Part shown: positions 1-7,488 of the stretch, one piece after another
How the letters are laid out: each line of letters opens with the position of its first letter
Position numbering within the stretch: position 1 is the stretch's first letter
Source of the DNA: an uncultured Oscillospiraceae bacterium
GTDB lineage: Bacteria > Bacillota > Clostridia > Oscillospirales > Acutalibacteraceae
Assembly: GCA_905193585.1 (NCBI GenBank)
Contig: CAJJPG010000048.1
Span: forward strand, 1 to 12,443
DNA length: 12,443 nucleotides
Direction of reading: 5' to 3'
Made by a program: the position numbers and the translations under genes
Notes under the pieces: model-generated
The model's database searches: none
Seen by the model: the letters and a program-made list of their open reading frames with translations, nothing else
What the model was told of the DNA's origin: nothing

Positions 1-581
1 GGATCTTCCGAATAAAGCTTTGCCAATGCCGTGAAAGAAGTCTGGCCGCTGGTGCCGAGGGATGAGCCTATTGCCGGAAAAATAATCGCAAACTGCGTAT
101 CTATAAGGCCCAGCCGCGATAAAACAATATAAAGCGGCAGTGCGGTTACCTGTGTGGTGAACAAAAGCGAAACCACAATAAAATCAAAATAACCCTTCGA
201 ACCGGGAAATTTGAATTTAGCCAGCGGGAATGCCGCCATTGAGGCGAAAATCACATGTAGCCCTGTCGCAATAAGAGTAACAAAGGCGCTGTTAAACAAA
301 TATCTTGTAAACGGCACGCGTGACTCCTCAATCAAATCGAAAAGAGAAAGGTAGTTATCTCCTGTGGGGCTTGTAACAAAAAAGCGCGGCGGGTATATGA
401 ATATTTCGTCTACCGGCTTGACAGACTGGATTATCGCATACAAAAACGGCAAAAACATCAGACTGCCGGTTATAATTAAAAATATAAGCAGCGCCGCGCT
501 TCCCGCACGGGAACGCGAAATTTTTCGACTGCCCGTTTCGCGTATTTTAACCTTTTTTTCGGTATTTTTCACATTCAGCAT
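1..581 (-). CDS. carbohydrate ABC transporter permease, MalG/UgpE-like (partial, 3' end outside window)
   Basis: Inner permease half of a sugar importer, the likely partner of the permease gene just upstream. About 193 codons are visible from an ATG at 581-579; the reading frame is open to the left edge, so the C-terminus is missing. The start has a strong Shine-Dalgarno (AAAGGGGGAAGGG) ending 3 bases before it, and lies 23 bases after the preceding stop. After a basic N-terminus a first membrane helix follows (residues about 30-50, LLIFLIITGSLMFLPFLYAI), then a loop with the VKPVDEIF and YPPRF segments typical of MalG-type proteins, NYLSLF, and further helices. The stretch LPLYIVLSRLGLIDTQFAIIFPAIG (read as two pieces, LPLYIVLSRLGLIDT and QFAIIFPAIG) closely fits the family. 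The last 17-20 residues before the edge do not fit it, and the EAA loop that contacts the ATPase is not visible. Family assignment is firm; substrate unknown. Confidence 0.85.
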   Translation of the reverse strand, partial: MLNVKNTEKKVKIRETGSRKISRSRAGSAALLIFLIITGSLMFLPFLYAIIQSVKPVDEIFIYPPRFFVTSPTGDNYLSLFDLIEESRVPFTRYLFNSAFVTLIATGLHVIFASMAAFPLAKFKFPGSKGYFDFIVVSLLFTTQVTALPLYIVLSRLGLIDTQFAIIFPAIGSSLGTSGQTSFTALAKLYSED

Positions 582-584
582 AAG

Positions 585-597
585 CCCTTCCCCCTTT
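585..597 (-). promoter_or_regulatory. ribosome binding site of the MalG-like permease
   Basis: On the minus strand this reads AAAGGGGGAAGGG, followed by CTT and then the ATG at 581. The AGGGGG core (595-590) is 8 bases from the start codon. It fixes the start of the left-edge permease, whose reading frame has no stop within the window. Confidence 0.7.
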
Positions 598-604
598 CGT
601 ATAT

Positions 605-1519
605 TTAAGCATCGTTAAATCTCCGTAAAACTGCTTTTACTATTTGGTTCATTAAAAACATCATTAAAAACAAAACCGTCGCTATCGCGCAGGCATATCC
701 CATTTCATAGCGGTTATTGCCGTAGTCCATAATGTGAGTTACAATCGTTGAAGCGCAGTAATCGGTTGACGGAAAGCCTGCCAGGGCGTTGCAAATAGCG
801 CCGACCGAAAAAGAGCTTGAAATCTGCATTACGGCGGCAAACATCATTGAAGGTCCCATTGACGGAAGCGTGATTTTTATAAGCTCCTGGAAACGGTTGC
901 GTATTCCGTCTATTGCGCCTGCCTCATAAAGGCTGCGGTCTACGCCTTGCAGTCCCGCAATAAGGGCTAAAAACGATGTTCCGAGAGACAACCATATCTG
1001 CACGACTATAATTATTCCCAGCGCGTATTTCGGATTTGTGAACCACAGCACCGGCTCTTCAATCAATCCGAGCCGCAAAAGCGTGCTGTTTACAAGCCCG
1101 TAGCTGTCGCCGCTGAAAATATAGCTCCAAATTACATATAATGAACCCGATATTGACGGCGCATAGAAAATAAGCGTCATAACATTCCGCATTATAGGTC
1201 CGAATTCGTTTATCATCCATGCAAAAAGTATACAGAGAAAGTAGCTTATCGGTCCTGTAATAACAGCAAACACAAGCGTATTTTTTAAGGATTTCAAAAA
1301 GATCTCATCCTCTAAAAACAAACGGGTGTAATTAAAAAATCCGCGGAACTGCGCCGGCTGCAATAAATTAAAGTATGTAAAGCTCAAATAAATTGCAACG
1401 CATATGGGGATAACGGTAAAGGTGAGAAAAAAAACCGAATAAGGAGCGAGCATTAAATAGTTTTCGGAATTTTTACGGATTTCCCTGCCGAGATAACGGA
1501 TATTCGATTCTTTTTTCAT
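605..1519 (-). CDS. carbohydrate ABC transporter permease, MalF/UgpA-like
   Basis: Integral membrane permease of a binding-protein-dependent sugar importer (304 residues, normal length for the family). A short basic N-terminus (residues 1-20) precedes a first membrane helix at about 22-48 containing LAPYSVFFLTFTVIPI, the usual MalF-type opening. The periplasmic-side segment with FRGFFNYTRLF, then SLKNTLVFAV (about 77-86), also matches the family. The ATPase-contacting EAA loop is clear at about 199-222: EAGAIDG, then FQELIKITLP. About six helices are expected. The ATG overlaps the stop of the upstream binding-protein gene (ATGA, 1516-1519), which suggests translational coupling of the fused binding protein with its channel; a GGGAG element lies about 10 bases upstream of the start. 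A second permease follows after 23 bases. No ATPase gene is seen, so the energizing subunit must lie elsewhere. The substrate cannot be told from sequence. Confidence 0.93.
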   Translation of the reverse strand: MKKESNIRYLGREIRKNSENYLMLAPYSVFFLTFTVIPICVAIYLSFTYFNLLQPAQFRGFFNYTRLFLEDEIFLKSLKNTLVFAVITGPISYFLCILFAWMINEFGPIMRNVMTLIFYAPSISGSLYVIWSYIFSGDSYGLVNSTLLRLGLIEEPVLWFTNPKYALGIIIVVQIWLSLGTSFLALIAGLQGVDRSLYEAGAIDGIRNRFQELIKITLPSMGPSMMFAAVMQISSSFSVGAICNALAGFPSTDYCASTIVTHIMDYGNNRYEMGYACAIATVLFLMMFLMNQIVKAVLRRFNDA

Positions 1520-4395
1520 TTTCCGTTTTCTCCCTTCAATCCGAACTCCTCGCGCTTTCGCTCAAGTTCATTATTAATTTCGATATTGTATTTATAAAGC
1601 ACCTCGCGCGGGTTTGAGTTATTGACCGTAACCTTTCTGTAAGCGTTATAAATATTTCGCGTTACATAATAGCTTGCAATGCTTTGCGGAATACCCTTTG
1701 CGGCATTCAGCTGCTTTAAAATCACCGAGCTTTCACGCACAGTCCACGGGAGTCCCGGCACGGCAGCCAAATTTGCGCTGTTATACCGCGCCGATTCGCC
1801 TATAAGCGCCTCCATATTCCGCCCGTACTCCGCCTGCGCCTTTGCGCTTGCAAACCACTTAACAAATTTCCATGCCGACTGCTTGCTTTTGCAGTTGTTC
1901 ATAATAACCGCAGCAGTGCAGGAAACCGCCGTGGAGCGATCTACTGAGCCGTCATCCCTTACCGTTCCCGGAACGGGAACCATAGTCCACATTCCCGATA
2001 TTTCGGGTGCCGCAACCGCCAGCTTGTTATACATTGTGTAAGCCTCGATGCCTATGGGAATTTCCCCCGAGCGGAAACGGTTATAAAAATCGTAATCTAT
2101 CGGCACATCGTATTTTGTGTAATAGCCCGTCCATTCCCTAAAGGCGTCAAGCGCCGTTTCACTGTCGAATACGGCAGCCGAAACATCGTCATTGTAATAA
2201 TTCTGCCCGTTTTGCAAAAGCAGGCTGTTAAATACGCAAAAGCCACCGCCGTCAATAGTAACCTTTGGCAAACCTAAATTCATATTGCTGCGCTGCAGGG
2301 TAGGAATGAGCTTATAAAGCTCCCCCCAGGTTTCGGGTATTGAAAGACCCAATTCCTCAAAAATATCAGTTCTTACAAACATCATATTCATATCGGCGGT
2401 CATAGGTATTCCGTATAGGCCGCCGTTATAACGAAGGCCTACGGTTTCTTCATATGAAAACTCTTTGAGCAGCTCATCGCAGCCATCAAGCGAGGATAAC
2501 TCCGCCAATGCGCCGCGCACCGCAAGGTTAACAGGCTGGTCGGCGGCAATATATAAAGCAACATCAGGTCCTGTTCCGGCATAGGTTGCCTGTATTAAAG
2601 AGCCTTTTGAAAGCTTTATCTGCACGGCAATATTATTGTTCTTTGAAAAATCGTTATCAACCAGTTCCCTAACCACCTGTGCCTGATCTCGGCTTATTGA
2701 AACCCAAACGTCAATTTTTTCGGCGTCGGCGGCTGCGTCGCCCACAGAATTATAATCGGTTGTAAACGAGCCTATAAACTGCCTGAAACCGAAGGCTATA
2801 TTTTTAAAGAACCCGACAGAGGTATCGGTATATTCGCCGTGCGCGGGCTTTACTTCAATATAATCAAGCTCTAGAGGCTGCTCCTTTAATCTTACAACAA
2901 GGGATGAAAGACTGCTTATATTATCCGAAAAGCCGGAAATGGATTCGGTAATTTTATCGGCGTCCTCTATGTAACCGCCAAGCTGCGCTGTCAAGCGCTG
3001 CAGGGTTGCGGTGTCGCTGTCTCTGCCGCCGTATTTTTTTTGCAGGGCGTCATACTGCTCTTTAAGTATATCCCGTTGCTTTGTCATATCCTCAATTAAA
3101 TTGGGAATTTCCTTATCAAGGTTGTAGTCTCTGTAAGCGTCGGGCGAAGTGCCGGTAATCATAATTACGCTGCGGTAAATTCGGTTTAATTGCAGCACGC
3201 TTTCCTGCAGCGCCTCGGTAAGCTCGGCGGTATCGCCCGGTATTACCTGCATTGCAACAGAATGGACACCTTTTGTGAAATAAATGTCGTAATCCTTTAC
3301 TCCGTTTCCGAGTGTTTTAAAATACCAGCTGCGCGCGTAGTTAAAATCAATTTGTGAAAGCTCTTTAAAAGGAACGGCGCCGTCGATATATACTTTTCGC
3401 GATGAAGCATACCCGCGGTGGTAATTCTGGCGCACGCGCATACCTATATTGTAGTAACCCTCGGTTTTAATTTCAAATTCCCAATATATCCACTGTCCCT
3501 CGTTCTGCCAGTTATAATCACCTACGGTGTTGTACCTTGTAAGCACCGGGTCGGACGGTACGGTTTCTGCGTGGCTTCTGTCCTCCATAGGAACTATCGA
3601 TGAATCGGAACGGTACTTCATTTTCTCGCCCTGAATAATCACCGAGTCCGCTTTATCGGCGCTCTCGCCCCCCGAAACCGCAGCCGAATAGCTCTCATAG
3701 CTTTCGGGCTCCTCCTCACCCTCAAGCGTTATTGAGGAAATAAGCAGATCGGTGCTTATGCCTATAAGCTCAACTGTGTTTTCACCCTCAAAAAAGGCAA
3801 ATTCATACGGTTCGTTGCTTACTCCCTCGCTGTCGGAGAGAAAAACCTCCTGCCAGTTTACCACCTGAACCGCCGCGGGACGTTTTTCGTTCCCTGCGCT
3901 GTCAACGGCAAAGTCGTCGGTCTCGTTTTTCCATATTTTAAAAAGCCCTACATCCCGGCAGGCAGTAAACGGGTATTCGCCGTTGATTTTAAGCCCCAGA
4001 CTTATGCTGCTGTTGCTTTCAAGGGCGCAGTAACGTATTTTGAGGCGATAACGCGCCCCTTTAGATACATTAAACCGCCAAAGCACGGAAGAATCCTTTT
4101 CAGACGATACCCACCGAATAATCTTTCCGCTTTCTTGCTCGGCGGAATTTTCCAAAGAAATATTATCGCCAGCAATTTCTGCGCAGTCGGCCGCGTAAAG
4201 CGAAAGCTTTTCTCCGGGGCTTGACGGAACGGAGCCTGTATTGCGGCAATATTCGGGATATGTCACCTGACCGGAGACCGGCGTGCCGCCGTTTTGTGCC
4301 GTCTGAGCTTTTTCGGCTGCAGCCGGGCTTAACGGCAAACCTGCCGTTAAGCCTATTAAACCGCAAAGGCACAATACCGCGATTACCTTTTTCAT
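1516..4395 (-). CDS. multidomain secreted protein: two carbohydrate-binding-like domains, helical stalk and C-terminal ABC solute-binding domain
   Basis: Sugar-capture protein of unusual length: 959 residues against roughly 400-450 for an ordinary binding protein. Numbering here is from the upstream in-frame ATG at 4404; I prefer the ATG at 4395 because AAAGGA lies 9 bases before it but directly abuts the first ATG. Signal peptide 4 to about 30, ending PAAA; there is no lipobox. A first beta-rich region (about 48-230) and a second (about 252-392, with NEGQWIYWEFEIKTEGYYNI and HSVAMQVIPGD) look like galactose-binding-type jelly rolls (inference). A helical, coiled-coil-like region spans about 395-515. 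The solute-binding domain runs from about 563 to the end: DVWVSISRDQAQVVRELV, GTGPDVALY, a GLYGIPMTAD hinge-type motif, FEELGLSIPETWGEL, and SAWKFVKWFAS near the C-terminus. The gene lies 27 bases after the lipoprotein binding-protein gene and overlaps the permease gene by 4 bases. Binding-domain assignment is firm; the N-terminal domain types are not. Confidence 0.88.
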   Translation of the reverse strand: MKKVIAVLCLCGLIGLTAGLPLSPAAAEKAQTAQNGGTPVSGQVTYPEYCRNTGSVPSSPGEKLSLYAADCAEIAGDNISLENSAEQESGKIIRWVSSEKDSSVLWRFNVSKGARYRLKIRYCALESNSSISLGLKINGEYPFTACRDVGLFKIWKNETDDFAVDSAGNEKRPAAVQVVNWQEVFLSDSEGVSNEPYEFAFFEGENTVELIGISTDLLISSITLEGEEEPESYESYSAAVSGGESADKADSVIIQGEKMKYRSDSSIVPMEDRSHAETVPSDPVLTRYNTVGDYNWQNEGQWIYWEFEIKTEGYYNIGMRVRQNYHRGYASSRKVYIDGAVPFKELSQIDFNYARSWYFKTLGNGVKDYDIYFTKGVHSVAMQVIPGDTAELTEALQESVLQLNRIYRSVIMITGTSPDAYRDYNLDKEIPNLIEDMTKQRDILKEQYDALQKKYGGRDSDTATLQRLTAQLGGYIEDADKITESISGFSDNISSLSSLVVRLKEQPLELDYIEVKPAHGEYTDTSVGFFKNIAFGFRQFIGSFTTDYNSVGDAAADAEKIDVWVSISRDQAQVVRELVDNDFSKNNNIAVQIKLSKGSLIQATYAGTGPDVALYIAADQPVNLAVRGALAELSSLDGCDELLKEFSYEETVGLRYNGGLYGIPMTADMNMMFVRTDIFEELGLSIPETWGELYKLIPTLQRSNMNLGLPKVTIDGGGFCVFNSLLLQNGQNYYNDDVSAAVFDSETALDAFREWTGYYTKYDVPIDYDFYNRFRSGEIPIGIEAYTMYNKLAVAAPEISGMWTMVPVPGTVRDDGSVDRSTAVSCTAAVIMNNCKSKQSAWKFVKWFASAKAQAEYGRNMEALIGESARYNSANLAAVPGLPWTVRESSVILKQLNAAKGIPQSIASYYVTRNIYNAYRKVTVNNSNPREVLYKYNIEINNELERKREEFGLKGENGK

Positions 4396-4404
4396 TGCTT
4401 CCAT

Positions 4405-4410
4405 TCCTTT
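4405..4410 (-). promoter_or_regulatory. ribosome binding site deciding the start of the fused binding protein
   Basis: The minus strand reads AAAGGA ATG GAAGCA ATG AAA. The AAAGGA touches the first ATG (4404) with no spacer but sits 9 bases before the second (4395), a normal distance. This favours the start at 4395, giving a protein that begins MKKVIAVLC. Confidence 0.6.
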
Positions 4411-4422
4411 CAGTTACGAGGT

Positions 4423-5673
4423 CTATTTCGGAAGAGCCGCGGTATAAGCGTCAAGCTCTCCCTGCCATTTTGTTTTATAGGACTCAAGAGTTGCGGTTAT
4501 ATCCGCGCCGCTCAATACATCCCATATAAGCGCGTCGGTATTTTCAATACCTATAGTGTCATAATCCTTTGAAATTTTTCCGTAAAGCGATTCAAAGCGC
4601 TCAACCTGTTCGTCGGTCAAATAGCCTTTGAGATACTGTTTTCTGCGCTCGTAATCCTGCTTACAGAAAAGGTATGCGTATGCGGCACCGCCCGAAGGAT
4701 TGGAGGAGCCCTTCGGTACGCCGTAGGTAGCAATTGTACCCGGCGCTACATTTTCATCGCCCGAATAGCCCGTCGGGAACGGAACAAAATCCCAGTCAAA
4801 GGTTAAATCGGATACAAAGTGGGTCTTATTGCCGAACCGGTCAACACACATCGCCATTGTACCGAGCTGAAAATCCGCCTGACTCCAGCCCTGCCAGCCG
4901 GTAAATGCCCCCACGGTGGATAAGCTTTGAAAATAGTTTAACGCCTCACGCAGCTTGTTATCATCAAGGTTGAGTGCGTATTTATGATCCGTCCACTTAA
5001 CAAAACCGCTGTTATTAGCCTTTAAAAATATATTTGTATCCCAAGAGGAAAAGGCACTTATTGCGTCGCCGTCGGCTGTTTTTTCACGGCAAAGGCTTGT
5101 GGTAAGCCTTTTAAAGGTGTCCCAGTTCCATTTTCCCTGCTTGTAAAGATCAAGCGGCAGATCATAGCCGAGGTTTTCAATCAGGGTTTTATTGTAGATT
5201 ATAACTTCCATATTCGGTACGCTCGGCATACCGTAAACCTCGCCGTTGAAGGTTACAAAATCGCCGATCTTTTTATAATCCTTGAAAATGTCCTCATTAA
5301 GATCCACATATTTTGTTATAGGCGTTGCAAGGTTATTCAAAATCAGGTCGGCGCTCATCGGCATCATATCGTAGGTGATATTTGCCGCAAGGTCAACCGC
5401 CAGTTTGTTTTTCATATCCTTATTGTCAACCACGGTGTACTCGACCGAAGCTCCGTACCAATCCTTTAATTGCTTGCGTATGTCGGCATGCTCCTGTTCC
5501 CAGCCGTCGTAAGCGAGAATTTTAATCACGCTGCCGTCAAGCTTTTCGGGCAGGCTGACAGATTTGATTTCCGCTTTTCCGCTGCCGCCGTTTCCGCTGC
5601 CGCCGCAGCCGGCAAGACTTGAAAATACAATGCATACCGCAGAAAGCATTGCCGCCGTTTTTTTGAAATTCAT
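4423..5673 (-). CDS. ABC transporter solute-binding lipoprotein (sugar family)
   Basis: Extracellular sugar-binding receptor, 416 residues, the usual length for a family 1-type binding protein. A lipoprotein signal peptide ends in the lipobox SLAGC; Cys23 would be lipidated and hold the protein on the outer face of the membrane. A Gly/Ser-rich tether (24-33) leads into the first lobe (VIKILAYDGWEQEHADIRKQ, about 49-68). Family features follow: FNGEVYGMPSVPNMEVIIYN (142-161), the NKTLIENLGYDLP segment, and GKWNWDTFKRL (180-190). The second lobe carries YGVPKGSSNP (317-326), as commonly seen before the final helices. A good AAAGGA lies 8 bases before the ATG, overlapping the end of the upstream gene. 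It is followed after 27 bases by a second, much larger binding protein, so one permease pair appears to have two receptors. Family is firm; ligand unknown. Confidence 0.93.
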   Translation of the reverse strand: MNFKKTAAMLSAVCIVFSSLAGCGGSGNGGSGKAEIKSVSLPEKLDGSVIKILAYDGWEQEHADIRKQLKDWYGASVEYTVVDNKDMKNKLAVDLAANITYDMMPMSADLILNNLATPITKYVDLNEDIFKDYKKIGDFVTFNGEVYGMPSVPNMEVIIYNKTLIENLGYDLPLDLYKQGKWNWDTFKRLTTSLCREKTADGDAISAFSSWDTNIFLKANNSGFVKWTDHKYALNLDDNKLREALNYFQSLSTVGAFTGWQGWSQADFQLGTMAMCVDRFGNKTHFVSDLTFDWDFVPFPTGYSGDENVAPGTIATYGVPKGSSNPSGGAAYAYLFCKQDYERRKQYLKGYLTDEQVERFESLYGKISKDYDTIGIENTDALIWDVLSGADITATLESYKTKWQGELDAYTAALPK

Positions 5674-5688
5674 AAAAATCTTCCTTTC

Positions 5689-7473
5689 TTAATATTCAAT
5701 TGCGCCGAGATCCGGTAAGCCTTCCTTTGTTACCGCTTTTCCGTAGAAATCTCTGCCGCCGCACTGAGATATCCATTTGCCCGAATTGATTGCCGGTGAA
5801 GAAGACTTTAAACGGTAACCGCCGAGTGTATCAAGACCGATACCGCCGGCTCCGGGATTTACAAACATTGGGTCTTCGGTCAGCGAACCGCTGATTTTTA
5901 CTCCCGACTGAAACAGCTGTGCAAACCCGTATGTACCGTAGAACAGGTTTGTATCGAATGTGATTCGGCTCGGAATAATAAGTGAGCACCAGCCTGTTGA
6001 GTTCATATTGAAAATGTTGTTTGTAAACCGTACATTTTTCGGGCTGGCAGCCGTTCCCCAATCATAGGAGCCTACAAGATTGGTTTTAAGCCCTGACTTG
6101 GTATAAACCGTGTTGTTATAAATTTTCACATCGGAAATAGGTCCCGAAAGCGTGAAAATCTGACTTTTATCATTTTGACTTATGTTGTAACGAACCGAAA
6201 TATCCTTGTTGTAGCCTCCGTTAGTGCCGTCGGTACACAGAAGAATAAATCCGCCCTCGTTATCGTGACTGTAATTGTACTGTACCTTGGTGTTCACACA
6301 GTCTATATCAACATCGTAGCCCTGACCGTCGCCGCCTACCAGCTTTACGTCATACGCCTCGTTATACTGCATTACAACATTTGAGCTGTAATGCGGCCAT
6401 ATACCCGCATACGCGCCCTCTGCATAAGATGTATCGGTTACGGTATTGGACTCTATAAGTAAGCCCTTGACCGCCGATATGAAAATACCGTCCGACGCGC
6501 AGTGAGAAACAAAATTATTCCGGAAGGTCGCATTGGTTGAGGGGGTATATTCAAATGCCGACCACTCAACGCCCGGCCCGTGCTCATAATCCGATGCCAT
6601 TGCGATTCCCGAACCGCCCGTGTTTTTTATAGTGCAGCCCTGAACCAGAATTTCGTTAAATGAAGTCGGACTTTTGGATTGGCGGGAATAAAATACTATT
6701 CCGCCGTAAAAGCGCTGACCGTCGGTACAGGAAACATCAATAACATCAAGATTTATAAGGTAAATGTGATTAAATACGCCGCCATTATGGAAAACTCCGC
6801 TGCTCACCTGTCCTCCGGCATATACCGCAACGCCCTTGCGCGAAGCGGAATATTCCGAGGGATTGCGGATTTCGAGATTTCTGATTTCGATATACTGCAG
6901 GGAGGAAATAAGCACCGCCTGCGCCTCGCCGTCGCCGTTTATAATCGGTTTTGCTCCCTTACCGTAGCTGTCGATAATAAAATACTTACCTGCCGTTCCC
7001 GAAGAACGCGGAACGAGCATTTGGTCAAAGACGCTGCCGCATTTAAGCATTATTTTCGTTCCCGGCTCAAAGGTGCGGTTATTAACATTGTCAAGCGTCT
7101 TCCAGGCAGAGCGCTCGGTCCTGCCGTCATTTTCGTCATCGCCGTTCTCGCTGTCCACATAATAAAGAGCGTATCCGCTTTCTTCCCTACGTGCACCGTT
7201 GAATACAGCTGCCTGTTTTACAGTTAAATCTACGTCGGCATTGTCGGTACGTATTACCGCTTCAGAGGAAGTGTCCGACTCTGATGATTTTGAGGAATCT
7301 GTATTTTCGCGGTCTGTGCTTGTATTATCCGATGAAGTCGCTTGTGATGAGGAATCCGTCGCGGTATTATTCGCCTTTGTTCTGCGTGTTACGGTGGTAG
7401 TTGTTACCTTAACACATCCCGCAAGAGCGATAAGTATACATACGGATAAAAGAATTGCCGTTATTCGTTTCAT
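5689..7473 (-). CDS. right-handed parallel beta-helix repeat lipoprotein, possible polysaccharide lyase/hydrolase or glycan-binding protein
   Basis: Cell-surface lipoprotein of 594 residues. The signal peptide ends in the lipobox LAGC (Cys20), and a Ser/Thr/Asp-rich linker of about 50 residues (24-75) would carry the domain away from the membrane. The region from about 101 opens with YALYYVDSENGDDENDG and AWKTLDNVNN, then GTKIMLKCG, a known opening of beta-helix proteins related to pectate lyase-like folds. Short parallel rungs follow to about 500, e.g. IEIRNLEIRN, ILVQGCTIKNTGGSGI, FRNNFVSHCASDGIFI and VKIYNNTVYTKSG. Centrally, GDGQGYDVDIDC (381-392) followed by VQYNYSHDNEGGF is the most conserved-looking patch and carries several acidic residues that could bind metal or act in catalysis. 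The C-terminus has SPAINSG and ends DLGAIEY, both common endings in this group. AGGGGG lies 11 bases before the ATG. Fold is confident; enzymatic activity is inferred and unproven. Confidence 0.85.
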   Translation of the reverse strand: MKRITAILLSVCILIALAGCVKVTTTTVTRRTKANNTATDSSSQATSSDNTSTDRENTDSSKSSESDTSSEAVIRTDNADVDLTVKQAAVFNGARREESGYALYYVDSENGDDENDGRTERSAWKTLDNVNNRTFEPGTKIMLKCGSVFDQMLVPRSSGTAGKYFIIDSYGKGAKPIINGDGEAQAVLISSLQYIEIRNLEIRNPSEYSASRKGVAVYAGGQVSSGVFHNGGVFNHIYLINLDVIDVSCTDGQRFYGGIVFYSRQSKSPTSFNEILVQGCTIKNTGGSGIAMASDYEHGPGVEWSAFEYTPSTNATFRNNFVSHCASDGIFISAVKGLLIESNTVTDTSYAEGAYAGIWPHYSSNVVMQYNEAYDVKLVGGDGQGYDVDIDCVNTKVQYNYSHDNEGGFILLCTDGTNGGYNKDISVRYNISQNDKSQIFTLSGPISDVKIYNNTVYTKSGLKTNLVGSYDWGTAASPKNVRFTNNIFNMNSTGWCSLIIPSRITFDTNLFYGTYGFAQLFQSGVKISGSLTEDPMFVNPGAGGIGLDTLGGYRLKSSSPAINSGKWISQCGGRDFYGKAVTKEGLPDLGAIEY

Positions 7474-7488
7474 TGTTTATCTTTCCCC

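Noticed and set aside
582..604. Terminator or regulatory hairpin between the two permease genes
   Set aside because: The gap is only 23 bases, is largely the Shine-Dalgarno of the next gene, and has no inverted repeat followed by a T run. The other gaps are equally short.
4163..4529. Small open frames on both strands around the start of the fused binding protein
   Set aside because: They overlap the signal peptide and N-terminal domain of the real gene or the end of its neighbour, and have no ribosome binding site or recognisable features.
6679..7227. Plus-strand open frame of 182 codons, opposite the beta-helix gene
   Set aside because: No Shine-Dalgarno, no recognisable domain, and it lies fully inside a minus-strand gene with clear signal peptide and fold motifs.
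7250..7405. Possible nucleotide repeat in the Ser/Thr-rich tract of the beta-helix lipoprotein
   Set aside because: The repetition is in amino acid composition only; codons vary, and no regular nucleotide unit is present. It is a disordered linker.
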